In this document: positions 31,085-41,814 of the stretch, in pieces
Layout of the letters: each line of letters opens with the position of its first letter
How positions within the stretch are numbered: the stretch's first letter is position 1
Source of the DNA: Branchiostoma floridae
Taxonomy: Eukaryota; Chordata; Leptocardii; Amphioxiformes; Branchiostomatidae
Assembly: GCF_000003815.2 (NCBI RefSeq)
Contig: NC_049997.1
Location: 664,774 to 718,478 of the forward strand
Length of the DNA stretch: 53,705 nucleotides
Direction of reading: 5' to 3'
The notes under the pieces: generated by a model
Seen by the model: only the letters and a program-made list of their open reading frames with translations
Told to the model about the DNA's origin: nothing
Database searches by the model: none
Made by a program: the position numbers and the translations under genes

Positions 31085-34000
31085 CTTGCCTGGTCTCCAC
31101 AACAACAAATCATAAAAATATTACACATATGGTATTTTTTAAGCTGGTGCCAAGACTAGGGAACCATGAAAATTGTACATGTATGGTATTTACCTGGTAT
31201 AAAGACCAACAAGCCATACATATATTACCTGTATTGTACCTTACCTGTATAACCCAAACAACTGCTACCTGTACGGTACCAACAGTAACCTGGTCTCCAG
31301 ATCAACCAGACATAAAACTACTACCTGTACGGTGCCTTCCCTGGTCTCCAGACAAGAAAGCCATACAACTGCTACCTGTACAGTACCTTACCTGGTCTCC
31401 AGACCAACAAGCCATCCAACTGCTACCTGTACGGTGCCTTACCTGGTCTCCAGACAAGAAAGCCATACAACTGCTACCTGTACAGTACCTTACCTGGTGT
31501 CCAGACAAACAAGCCATAAAACTGCTACCTGTGCGGTACCTTACCTGGTGTCCAGATCAACAAGCCATACAACTGCTACCTGTACAGTACCTTACCTGGT
31601 CTCCAGACCAACAAGCCATAAAACTGCTACCTGTACGGTGCCTTACCTGGTCTCCAGACAAGCAAGCCATACAACTGCTACCTGTACAGTACCTTACCTG
31701 GTGTCCAGACCAACAGGCCATAAAACTGCTACCTGTACGGTACCTTACCTGGTCTCCAGACCAACAAACCATACAACTGCTACCTGTACAGTACCTTACC
31801 TGGTCTCCAGACCAACAAGCCATAAAACTGCTACCTGTACGGTACCTTACCTGGTCTCCAGACAAGAAAGCCATACAACTGCTACCTGTACGGTGCCTTA
31901 CCTGGTCTCCAGACAAGCAAGCCATACAACTGCTACCTGTACAGTACCTTACCTGGTCTCCAGACAAACAAGCCATACAACTGCTACCTGTAGGGTGCCT
32001 TCCCTGGTCTCCAGACAAGAAAGCCATACAACTGCTACCTGTACAGTACCTTACCTGGTCTCCAGACCAACAAGCCATCCAACTGCTACCTGTACGGTAC
32101 CTTACCTGGTCTCCAGACAAGAAAGCCATACAACTGCTACCTGTACGGTGCCTTACCTGATCTCCAGACAAGCAAGCCATACAACTGCTACCTGTACAGT
32201 ACCTTACCTGGTGTCCAGACCAACAGGCCATAAACCTGCTACCTGTACGGTACCTTACCTGGTCTCCAGACCAACAAGCAATACAACTGCTACCTGTACA
32301 GTACCTTACCTGGTCTCCAGACAAACAAGCCATAAAACTGCTACCTGTACGGTGCCTTCCCTGGTCTTCAGACAAGCAAGCCATACAACTGCTACCTGTA
32401 CGGTACCTTACCTTGTGTCCAGACAAACAAGCCATACAACTGCTACCTGATTGGTACCTTACCTGGTGTCCAGATCAACAAGCCATACAACTGCTACCTG
32501 TGCGGTCCCTTACCTGGTCTCCAGACAAACAAGCCATACAACTGCTACCTGTACGGTACCTTACCTGGTGTCCAGATCAACAAGCCATACAACTGCTACC
32601 TGTGCGGTCCCTTACCTGGTCTCCAGACAAACAAGCCATACAACTGCTACCTGTACAGTACCTTACCTGGTGTCCAGACCAACAGGCCATAAACCTGCTA
32701 CCTGTACGGTACCTTACCTGGTCTCCAGACCAACAAGCAATACAGCTGCTACCTGTACAGTACCTTACCTGGTCTCCAGACAAACAAGCCATAAAACTGT
32801 TACCTGTAGGGTACCTTACCTGATGTCCAGATCAATAAGTCATAAAACTGCTACCTGTTCGGTGCCTTACCTGGTCTACAGACTAACATTAGCCATAAAA
32901 CTGCTACCTGTACAGTACCTTACCTGGTCTCCAGACCAACAAGCCATACAACTGCTACCTGTACGGTGCCTTACCTGGTCTCCAGACAAGCCAGCCATAC
33001 AACTGCTACCTGTACAGTANNNNNNNNNNNNNNNNNNNNNNNNNNNNNNNNNNNNNNNNNNNNNNNNNNNNNNNNNNNNNNNNNNNNNNNNNNNNNNNNN
33101 NNNNNNNNNNNNNNNNNNNCCTGCTACCTGTACGGTACCTTACCTGGTCTCCAGACCAACAAGCCATACAACTGCTACCTGTACGGTACCTTACCTGGTC
33201 TCCAGACAAACAAGCCATACAACTGCTACCTGTACGGTACCTTACCTGGTCTCCAGACCAACAAGCCATACAACTGCTACCTGTACAGTACCTTACCTGG
33301 TCTCCAGACAAACAAGCCATAAAACTGCTACCTGTACGGTACCTTACCTGGTCTCCAGACAAACAAGCCATACAACTGCTACCTGTACGGTACCTTACCT
33401 GGTCTCCAGACCAACAAGCCATACAACTGCTACCTGTACAGTACCTTACCTGGTGTCCAGACCAACAGGCCATAAACCTGCTACCTGTACGGTACCTTAC
33501 CTGGTCTCCAGACCAACAAGCCATACAACTGCTACCTGTACCGTACCTTACCTGGTCTCCAGACCAACAAGCCATAAAACTGCTACCTGTACGGTACCTT
33601 ACCTGGTCTCCAGACCAACAAGCCATACAACTGCTACCTGTACGGTACCTTACCTGGTCTCCAGACAAACAAGCCATTCAACTGCTACCTGTACGGTACC
33701 TTACCTGATGTCCAGATCAACAAGTCATAAAACTGCTACCTGTTCGGTGCCTTACCTGGTCTCCAGACCAACAAGCCATTAAACTGCTACCTGATGGTAC
33801 CCTACCTGGTCGTCCAGACTAACATTAGCCATAAAACTGATACCTGTACGGTACCTTCCCTGGTCTCCAGACCAACAAGCCATAAAACTGCTCCCTGATG
33901 GTACCTTAGCTGGTGTCCAGACCAACAATCCATACAGCTGCTACCTGTACAGTACCTTACCTGGTCTCCAGACAAGCAAGACATAAAACTGCTACCTGTG

Positions 34001-34163
34001 CAGTACCTTACCTGGTGTCCAGACCAACAATCCATACAACTGCTACCTGTACGGTACCTTACTGGCCTCCAGACCAACAAGCCATACAACTGATAACTGT
34101 ACGGTACCTTACCTGGTCTCCAGACCAACAAGCCATACAACTGCTACCTGTACAGTACATTAC
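31085..34163. repeat. 51-bp minisatellite, roughly 55-60 units
   Basis: The unit is CCTTACCTGGTCTCCAGACC + AACAAGCCATACAACTGCTA + CCTGTACGGTA, 51 bp. As 51 is 17 codons and the unit is stop-free in several frames, open frames of 343, 372 and 443 codons arise on the plus strand and others on the minus strand; they are artefacts. Variants (CAAGAAAG, CAAACAAG, CCAACAGG) alternate. A block with AACAGGCCATAAACCTGC recurs exactly 459 bp (nine units) apart at 32222 and 32681, showing higher-order duplication. On the minus strand nearly every unit contains CCAG|GTAAGGTAC, a consensus 5' splice site. Edge units are degenerate. Confidence 0.95.
33020..33119. other. Assembly gap (100 N) inside the 51-bp array
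   Basis: Exactly 100 N; true array length is unknown. Confidence 0.95.
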
Positions 34164-34790
34164 TGGTCTGCCTAAACACCACAAACGACTCAGAAACACC
34201 ACAAACGACCACAAACGATCTAATATGCAGTGTATATGGGTCAAAGACCTTGTGTGGCGCTCTGGAGACATTGTTCACACATTTATGAATTTAGAAAATG
34301 CAGCAAGTCCTACGTATTCACCAGTTATTTCGAGTTAGTCCGCAGGTTTCAAGATCAAAGCGATTCTTTGCCGCCATGTTGGATCGCCCGTGCTAGGAGT
34401 CTGCATGGGGAAGTCCTCGATACCTTCCACGGTTCCATAGACGACAGGATGATAAAACTAAGGACGCTGTTCATAGATTATAGCATGACACAACTCTATC
34501 ATTGTCAACTTATAAAACTTGTATAATAAGTGTTTTTCACAATCAGCCTCAAATGCAGGCACGCATTCATTGACAGCGTGCTCAGCCATCGTGACTGATC
34601 TTGAAACCGGCGGATTAACTCGAAATAACTGGTGAATATGTAGGACTTGCTGCATTTCTTAAATTCATAAGTGTGTAAACAATGTCTCCAGAGCGCAACA
34701 CAAGGTATTTGACCCATATACACTGCATATTAGAGTCGTTTGTGGTCGTTTGTGGTGTTTCTGAGTCGTTTGTGGTGTTTAGGCAGACCC
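34164..34790. mobile_element. Mutator-like long-TIR element, copy 1, in the 51-bp array
   Basis: Inverted arms of about 190 bases (34164-34356 and 34598-34790) start with GGTCTGCCTAAACACCACAA and contain repeated ACCACAAACGAC. Flanks are GTACATTAC (34155-34163) and GTACCTTAC (34791-34799), a 9-bp target duplication with one change. Long TIRs with 9-bp duplications are typical of Mutator-like elements. Array sequence resumes on the right, so it inserted into the array. Confidence 0.8.
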
Positions 34791-34816
34791 GTACCTTACC
34801 TGGTCTCAACTGTTAC

Positions 34817-35306
34817 TAGCGGTGGGTACTGGTATAAAACCGTTTTCTCTTGTTGGACCAGTCCAGAAAAAACGGACCTGAAATAATTCAGTGGACAAGA
34901 CCAGATGTTGGACTGATTAAAAAATGAACAGATTATACTGGCACTATGGCGGCAGACGTACATGTGTTTTGGGGCTTATTGGTCCAAGAAAATAGCAAGA
35001 GCGAAGTAGAGCTGAGTAGAGTTGGTAGTCATTTTTATCAAATTTCTACAGTCAAATGTGACGATGGTCTAGTGTTGTTTACCAAACAGATTCCTTTTCA
35101 GCAAAATTTAACATTGCTTTGATTCACCAATCATGATTTAATAGGTCTAGGTTCAGATCCGGACCTGGACCTGATCCTCTGGACCTGGACCTGAATTTTC
35201 TGTAATCTCCAAGCAGTATCATAAGCTGTGGAAAGTCAGTTTAGCCGACAGAGGAGTAAATTGGCCACGTGATTAAATTTTCTGTACCGGTACGTATCCA
35301 CCCCTA
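34817..35306 (-). mobile_element. hAT-like element, second copy, with 8-bp target duplication
   Basis: Starts TAGCGGTGGGTACTGG and ends GTACGTATCCACCCCTA. ACTGTTAC flanks both sides (34809-34816, 35307-35314). It shares the GGTCCAGGTCC-type interior and the GAAGTAGAGCTGAGTAGAG block with the element at 16931, in opposite orientation. Its flanks look like a decayed array unit (CAACTGTTACCGTA for CAACTGCTACCTGTA). Confidence 0.85.
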
Positions 35307-35388
35307 ACTGTTACCGTAATAAGCTGTTTGGTATATCTTACCTGGCTTTATGGCAGGAAAAAATTAAGGAAAATGTGAAGATGTGAAT

Positions 35389-36005
35389 CGGTCTGCCTAA
35401 ATACCACAAACGACCACAAACGACTCGGAAATACCACAAACGACTCTAAAATGCAGTGTATATGGGTCAAAGACCTTGTGTTGCGCTCTGGAGACAAATG
35501 TTTAAACATTTATAAATTTAAGAAATGCAGCAAGTCCTGCGTATTCACCAGTTATTTCAAGTTAGTCCGGCGGTTTCAAGATCGAAGCGATGCTCGGCCG
35601 GCATGTTGGATCTGCATGGGGAAGTTCTCGATACCTTCCACGGCTCTATAGACGACAGGACGATAAAACTATGGACGCTGTCGGTTCATAGATTGTAGCA
35701 TGGCACTATTCTATCATTGTCAACTTATAAAACTTGTATACTAAGTGTTTTTCAGCCTCAAATGTGAGCAAGCACGATCCAACATGGTGGCCAAGAATGG
35801 CTTTAATCTTGAAACCGGACTAACTCGAAATAACTGGTGAATACGCAGGACTTGCTGCGTTTTTTAAATTCATAAATGTGTAAACAATGTCTCCAGAGCG
35901 CCGAACAAGGTCTTTGACCCATATACACTGCATATTAGAGTCGTTTGTGGTCGTTTGTGGTATTTCCGAGTCGTTTGTGGTCGTTTGTGGTATTTAGGCA
36001 CACCC
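35389..36005. mobile_element. Mutator-like long-TIR element, copy 2
   Basis: Same family as 34164-34790 (CGGTCTGCCTAAATACCACA at the left, TTTAGGCACACCC at the right). A perfect 9-bp duplication, GATGTGAAT, flanks it (35380-35388, 36006-36014). The central 200 bases, including GGGGAAGTTCTCGATACC, are shared with copy 1. Confidence 0.85.
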
Positions 36006-36126
36006 GATGTGAATTCAGTTTATTGCTGTCATTACCAATTCCGAAAGGAGGAGGAACACCCGCCTCACCTTTTTCTATAAAGTAGTTAATAATAATATCA
36101 ATATAGAGGCCAGTAATATTCTCAAG

Positions 36127-36312
36127 CCTGCCCATGGGCGCACCCGGGGTAGTCACGACTACAAATACCAACCCATATTTGCACGTACAGACATTTACAA
36201 AAACTCGTTTTTTCCACGCACAATTCCTGACTGGAATGCCCTGCCTGGCACGGTTGTAAGTGCTCCCAACGTTGAGTGCTTCCGTGCCAGGCAAGCGGCT
36301 TGCCCACCCTAA
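36127..36312 (+). mobile_element. C-terminal fragment of a non-LTR retrotransposon ORF2
   Basis: The frame reads PAHGRTRGSHDYKYQPIFAR, then TDIYKNSFFPRTIPDWNALP and a final FRARQAACPP before TAA at 36310. The SFFPRTIxxWNALP motif is the standard C-terminus of CR1/jockey-like reverse transcriptase ORFs. Only this tail is present; upstream sequence is not in frame. Confidence 0.8.
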
Positions 36313-37064
36313 CCCGGGAGCCTCAGCTTCCCCCCTACGATGCCCCATGCGGGGCTATTTGGGGGTACCCTTAGTATGCAGATGCAGAATTCAATATCAT
36401 TTCGCTGCAATTCATTTTGACCTACGTTTTTGGGGGAATGAAATTATCTTTTTCAAAACATAAATGCATTACATTGCATACATACATTCCATAGCATACA
36501 TAAGTCACTGCCTAGCTAAACCTGAGGTATAAACTAGGCCTCCTTTATAATAACCAGTCTATGAGGTTATAGAATACTGATGTTGCCTTACCTCTCATAA
36601 TAAAAAACACCGGGCCGTGCACCACATAATTGAAACCAATACAAAGAAGCTGAAAAAGTAATATCGTTTTAAAGATGGCCAAATACCTACCCATTTATTG
36701 ATCATGATGAGAAACAGTAACGTTAGGTTGCGAATTTGTCCGAGCTCGAGCTGCTGACGCCGTGGAATCGCTAAAAAAGACGAGAGTCGAGGGCAAAAGT
36801 TACCCGTTGGTTGTTAAACCGTTACTATTTGACGATCCCACCATAAGCAGAAGAACTTCACACTGTAGCAGCAGACATTTCCATGTGTTTTTCGGTCCTG
36901 AATATTTGGCAAACTTCCATGCATGTCCACGACGGCACAGTTCGATTTCCGAAATATGGTGGCCATGACTGGTGACCCGTAGTCCAGATGACCTAGGAGC
37001 ATGACCTACGGCCTGTGAACTCCTGTTTATTCATATGGAAGCGCCCCCAATTCAGCGTTGTCCT

Positions 37065-37193
37065 GGCACCAGTACTGCTGTTAACTTCTTTGACCCTAGG
37101 ATGAAAGGACACGGTCCTACCACAGCAACGACTGCCTAACGCCGTCCTTAGTTGTACAGTTATTTCTGTTAACGCTATGTGTATGGGGTGCGA
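37065..37193 (-). repeat. Inverted copy of the repeat at 17777-17906
   Basis: Minus-strand counterpart of the repeat that supplies the end of the SLC17-like coding sequence. On the minus strand beyond it is an ATG-initiated 49-codon frame (about 36820-36969) with no recognised family. Confidence 0.8.
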
Positions 37194-37667
37194 ATCTACG
37201 GTTTGAAATTTGAAAGAAAACGCGGTGGTGGAGCGTACTCAAATATTGGTTGCTCTGTTGATGTTTTATTTGTATTAAGCGAGTCATTACCATGGCGGTC
37301 TGTCTGCCCAGATTAAATTTACACTTAAGTATTTCGAAAGATCAATAAAATACCGTTTAATTCTTGATGTTCCAAATTTTGGTGTAATAGAATAGGTATA
37401 GCGATTATTTATTTTTTTTTAATTTACTTTCTCGGATCTGCATAGAAAATGCCTGGCGACTTTCTATGCTACAGAAATATTTAGATCATGAAAATATATA
37501 GTCTTTATGGAAGCCAGTTTCATACCTATTCATGACAATAGCATAAGATCGTCAAAAAAACTCTGGCACTGGGCATAGGACAGTGAAGAATTTCAATAAG
37601 AGTTTAAAAAAACACTGATTACTGTCATTGATCAATCGTTAAGAAACAGATCGATCTGAATTACTGA

Positions 37668-37833
37668 TCTCCAAGCAGATTCTACAACGGCATAAGATAG
37701 TACCGAACTGGCCAAGGAGTGTAGTCAGCCAAGTGGTGTACATTTGCCGGTAGCGAAACTCACTCTTACGCCAGCTTCAATCCTCTGCCTGCTTTTCATA
37801 CTATCTAATGCTACCGTAGGATCTGCTTGGAGA
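37668..37833. mobile_element. MITE family M2, copy 2, with 7-bp flanking repeat
   Basis: TCTCCAAGCAGATTCTAC at the left is mirrored by GTAGGATCTGCTTGGAGA at the right. TTACTGA flanks both sides (37661-37667, 37834-37840), a likely target duplication of 7 or so bases. Confidence 0.8.
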
Positions 37834-37840
37834 TTACTGA

Positions 37841-39117
37841 ATTATGTCATGTTACACTATCACTATCACCTTTGCCCATAAGGTTATGCATTTACATGTA
37901 TGTGGATGTTTGTGGATGGAAGGACTGAACGGTACAGAAAAAGCTTTATACCTTACATGGTATCCTTGCTACGCAAGAAACCTGTTACGTACCTCCTTAT
38001 AACTTCCGTGGCTACCCCTAGTCTTTACTGAATATGATGTCGTGTGCGTTCCTCATTGGGCCTTAAATGTAAAACCAAATGAAACATTTACTGTTAAATT
38101 GTAAAACAAGTAACTTTTATTCTCACGACGATTGATGTAAATGTGCCACTGTAAAATAATAATTATGCTGTACAAAGTTTAATATAGATAATATATTTAT
38201 AAGCATATATGATTTTAAAAGCAGTATGTAGATAAAAGATGTAATGTAGTGATCATATACTTGAGGCATTTGAAAGTTACGTGAAATGAACATCATGTTA
38301 TACAAATAATGCAAACAGGATACACATATACAGAGTTGCAAAGGTCGACGTACATGGTTTTACCGCGCTGTCGGGGTTATACCGCCAATTACGGGGTGAC
38401 ATACCCTTTCTTTGGCTGATAAAAGACGTGGATGTGCCAGACATTGCGTCTGGATGAATGGTGTAAGTCGTTGATACGATACGAAGGTATACCAGGTCAT
38501 ATTATCTTGACATGGTTTTACAATCTTTACAAAAATGGTTCTCAATAACAACATATTGCCTATTGCCATAAGCGAATCATGGCAATTTCCATTTCAAATT
38601 GTTGTCTCATAAACAATTGCACGTACTGGCAAAGTGTCCAAGTTTTCGTCGCCATGCATATGTTTCAAAATGCAATCAAAACATAACCTTTTGGCGAGGG
38701 TAACAACAATACTCTGCGTCGGAGGTTACCTGGGCCTTTGCCACAGAGTAATAACATAGGTCGCCAAAGCCAAACACGGATACTATAAACCTACATGTAT
38801 GTCTGCAGGATGTTTAAGAATATCAAGTTAAAAGACAGTTTCAAGTTGCAATATTTTCAAGGCATAACATGTATTGCAGTTTGTAGCTACCCTCCGTCAA
38901 GGTACTGTTAAGGTGATAATCCTAAATACCGTCTTTAAAAACAATGGATAAAGGTTACTCCACAAATAATGAACTACCTATAGCATTAGAATGAAAAGGA
39001 GTAAATCAAATATGATACAGTGGAGCTGATGGTGCTGACTGTACGGGTACTGCTGGGGAGGGAGTTCCTAAGGGAAATTGATCTTTAGCATATTTTCTCT
39101 GCGATCGGGCGGTCTTT
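37841..39117. other. Intergenic, no feature recognised
   Basis: No exon or convincing repeat boundary found. Short frames on the minus strand (38123-38341, 38360-38569) have no family resemblance. Confidence 0.35.
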
Positions 39118-39500
39118 CGGGTAGCGGTACAGAAAATTGAGGCCCTGGTCCGGTCCAGGTCCAGAGGATCAGGTCCAAGTTTGTGCCTGAACCTGGACCT
39201 TATTGTCCTTAAAAAAGTTGTTATTCAAAAGAATGGTCCATTTCGCTACAAATGAGAAATCTGTTTGGTGGAGTATTCGACAACAGCAAACCCTATCAGT
39301 TTGGATAGGCCATATGATAATAACGTTAATGTTCCTCGGTGTGTATGGTGTCATAACGCCTGGTCCTTGGCTATAGCAACCTCATAAAACCATGTCGTTC
39401 GCTTCGCTCACATCGTTTTTTTAAAAACCTAAAAGGCTAAATGTGCGATCAACTGTAAAACTTGGTAGAAATAACTAAAGACTCTACATCGCCCTTGTCA
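39118..39500 (+). mobile_element. Degraded copy of the hAT-like element family
   Basis: GGTAGCGGTACAGAAAATTG, GTCCGGTCCAGGTCCAGAGG and GAAATCTGTTTGGTGGAGTA match the element at 16931 in the same orientation. The right end is unclear. A further fragment (TTCAGGTCCGTTTTTTTCGG) lies at about 44478-44580. Confidence 0.65.
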
Positions 39501-40175
39501 TTCTATTCGAACGGAAACGTATGACATTCGCTTTCATTGAAATGTCGAAAATGGCATTTTTTGGGTCGAAAAATAAATCGGCTTTATTTTCGGTGAAAAC
39601 TACATGGTTGTTTAGGAAAATTCCTCTTTTAACCATTGCCAAAAAATGGCAACTTATTTTTTTCGGTTTGTTACAACAGTAGACTTTACTCTATTTTCTT
39701 CGAAATGACTTACCTTATTGACTACATCATTTAGTTATCAGCGGACGTCCTCAGGGACATTTAAGAAGTGGGCAGCATTTTTACACCAGGTCATATAGAA
39801 AGCTTAGACAGCATCGAACAATGGTAACGTTTGTTACAGTCATTTCTGTACAACATTTTGTTAAGCAAAGTGGGATACAAATGGCAGCCAACAACCCTTT
39901 CTTGTTTCATTAGAAGGCCAGAAAAGCTGTTAAGAATCACAAAATCGGTCATTTCTAGTCTTATACGTGCATAATATAACCGTGGCAACCTTCGTACTCA
40001 TGGTGGTAACGTTTGTTACCGAATTTGGCGACAGGCATAAACCACCTCACACAGCCTACAAGATCAGTGATAGTAGCGATCTGACGTGATCAGGGAGAGG
40101 GACTGGGTAGCTAGTTTCATCTGGCGAAAAATCATCCTGGGAACTAAATTGTTACATTTTGGCTATTATTTATAT

Positions 40176-40960
40176 TTCAGCCATACATATTATGGTGAAA
40201 TATATTGTATTCGTAATGTTTCTTTCTTTCTCCTGTCAAATCTTCAAAGTGATTCATCTCCGCCGTTCCTGGACCGAATGACCTGAAATTTGGTACAGGG
40301 GTAGAATGGGCCAATACCTTGATGCTTTTTTTCTCAGTTTTTTTCATATCTGCCTCTAAAATGATTTTATTGAGGTTTAAAGGTCATGTTTTGACCAAAA
40401 TAAAATATATTGTCCCCCTGTACCCTGGTCTTACAATGGAATGGTCTGAAATTTGGTGTAGATAGGCATTAGATAGTTGGTAAAATGATCCAAGTAAAAG
40501 TTTTGACATAAACTACTTTAAAATAATTAATTTTGGCACACCTGTGCGCGAAGACGGCGAAGGCTAATTAATATTAATAAGCGGGGCCCCACGATTCCGT
40601 ATATACTGCAGTGTTCCCGCCAGAATTTTTTTCGGGGGCCGCCGAAGAACGCCGAATGCCCCGGCCCGGCAGGGTCCAGGGGCAGAGCCCCGTTGGGGGT
40701 CCCAGGGGGGCGAAGCCCGCCTGAAACTCTTGCACTTTAGGCTATTCAGAAGGCTTATTGTATCAGTTTTTAGGGGCATATCTGTAATAATCACAGCAGT
40801 CACTTAACTTCTCTTCAGGAGTTTAGCGTAACAGTATTTCAGGTCAAACCGTCAAAGGCAACTAAAAACAAACTTTAGCGTGGATGACTTCAACAGTACT
40901 TATAACTTTTGTCCGGTTTGCCATCCGAAGTTGAATCGCTATCGATGGTATTTTCGCTGC
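40176..40960 (+). repeat. Dispersed repeat family R2, copy 1
   Basis: Begins TATTTCAGCCATACATATTA, includes CTCCTGTCAAATCTTCAAAG and GACCGAATGACCTGAAATTT, then GCGGGGCCCC and a GC-rich block ending in TCACAGCAGTCACTTAACTT. The same order occurs inverted at 50640-51985, and the first part again at 41255-41400. It is a composite repeat, not a gene. Confidence 0.75.
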
Positions 40961-41078
40961 ACTGTTAGCTCCGTACGTTTTTAGAAGGTTCCGTTTATCA
41001 CGGAACTGCTGTTGTTTCAGAAATCTCACGGACTTATGCTTACAAACATTCCTAACTTGTGTTTCTTCTTCTTTCTTT

Positions 41079-41104
41079 ATAATAATAATAATAATAATAA
41101 TAAT
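41079..41104. repeat. (AAT)n microsatellite
   Basis: ATAATAATAATAATAATAAT, about eight units. Confidence 0.9.
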
Positions 41105-41814
41105 CTGGTGTATTTTGCAGCCAGTAGGTACCCAAAGTATGAGTAATGAGGCTGTTTAACGTGGTCGAGGCACCTCCTCGAGCACGGGACCCCCGTTTTA
41201 CGTCCCTCCCGGAAGACGATTTCGTGAAAACTTCGTGAGGCTACAGCAATCCGGACGCTCTTTCTCCTGTCAAATTTTCAAAGCGAATCATCTCCGTCGT
41301 TCCTGGACCGAATGACCTGAAATTTGGCACAATGCATATGGTAGAGTGGACCAATACCTAAAAGTTTGGTACAGGCGTGCATGGAGTATTTATTCAAAGA
41401 ACCCAATTTTCATTTTTGGCGTATATCACTTCAAATGACCCATTTCGGGGTTTTACGGGACGTGTTTTGGCCATTCTCGACGTTTAGTGCGTTCCATATA
41501 TGGCAAACAAAGCAATAACTCCCACCCTGGGCGACAGGTGACAGGTGTCAGTCTGCTAATTAATTGAATTGTGCCGCCAGTCAATCAGCGAAGAGAAAGG
41601 AACACTTCGTCGGCAATGACGCAACATTTGATTGTCATGTTTATATGTAGACGGAACCATTCATATTTGAGAGGATTTTGTAATTTATGTTACTCCATAA
41701 AAGGTTACTGCAAAGAAAATAGGAATATAATATGTGAGCAATAATTTGAAAACAGCAATTATAAATATACACAAAATATATATACGGAAAGAAAGTTTTA
41801 GGTTTGAGATTTTT

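Noticed and set aside
31129-33782. Open frames of 343, 372 and 443 codons with 17-residue repeats (for example TATCTVPYLVSRPTSHK)
   Set aside because: They follow the 51-bp DNA unit, exist in several frames and on both strands, and run across an N gap. A stop-free repeat unit explains them without any protein.
34230-35651. Short frames with MGQRPCVALWRH or QCIWVKDLVLRSGD sequences on both strands
   Set aside because: They lie in the inverted arms of the Mutator-like elements, so the same peptide appears on both strands of each element.
36814-37002. Minus-strand frame MATIFRKSNCAVVDMHGSLP next to the repeat shared with the SLC17-like gene
   Set aside because: Only about 50 codons after the ATG, with no homology recognised and no splice partner. 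It is next to a dispersed repeat, so not supported as a gene.
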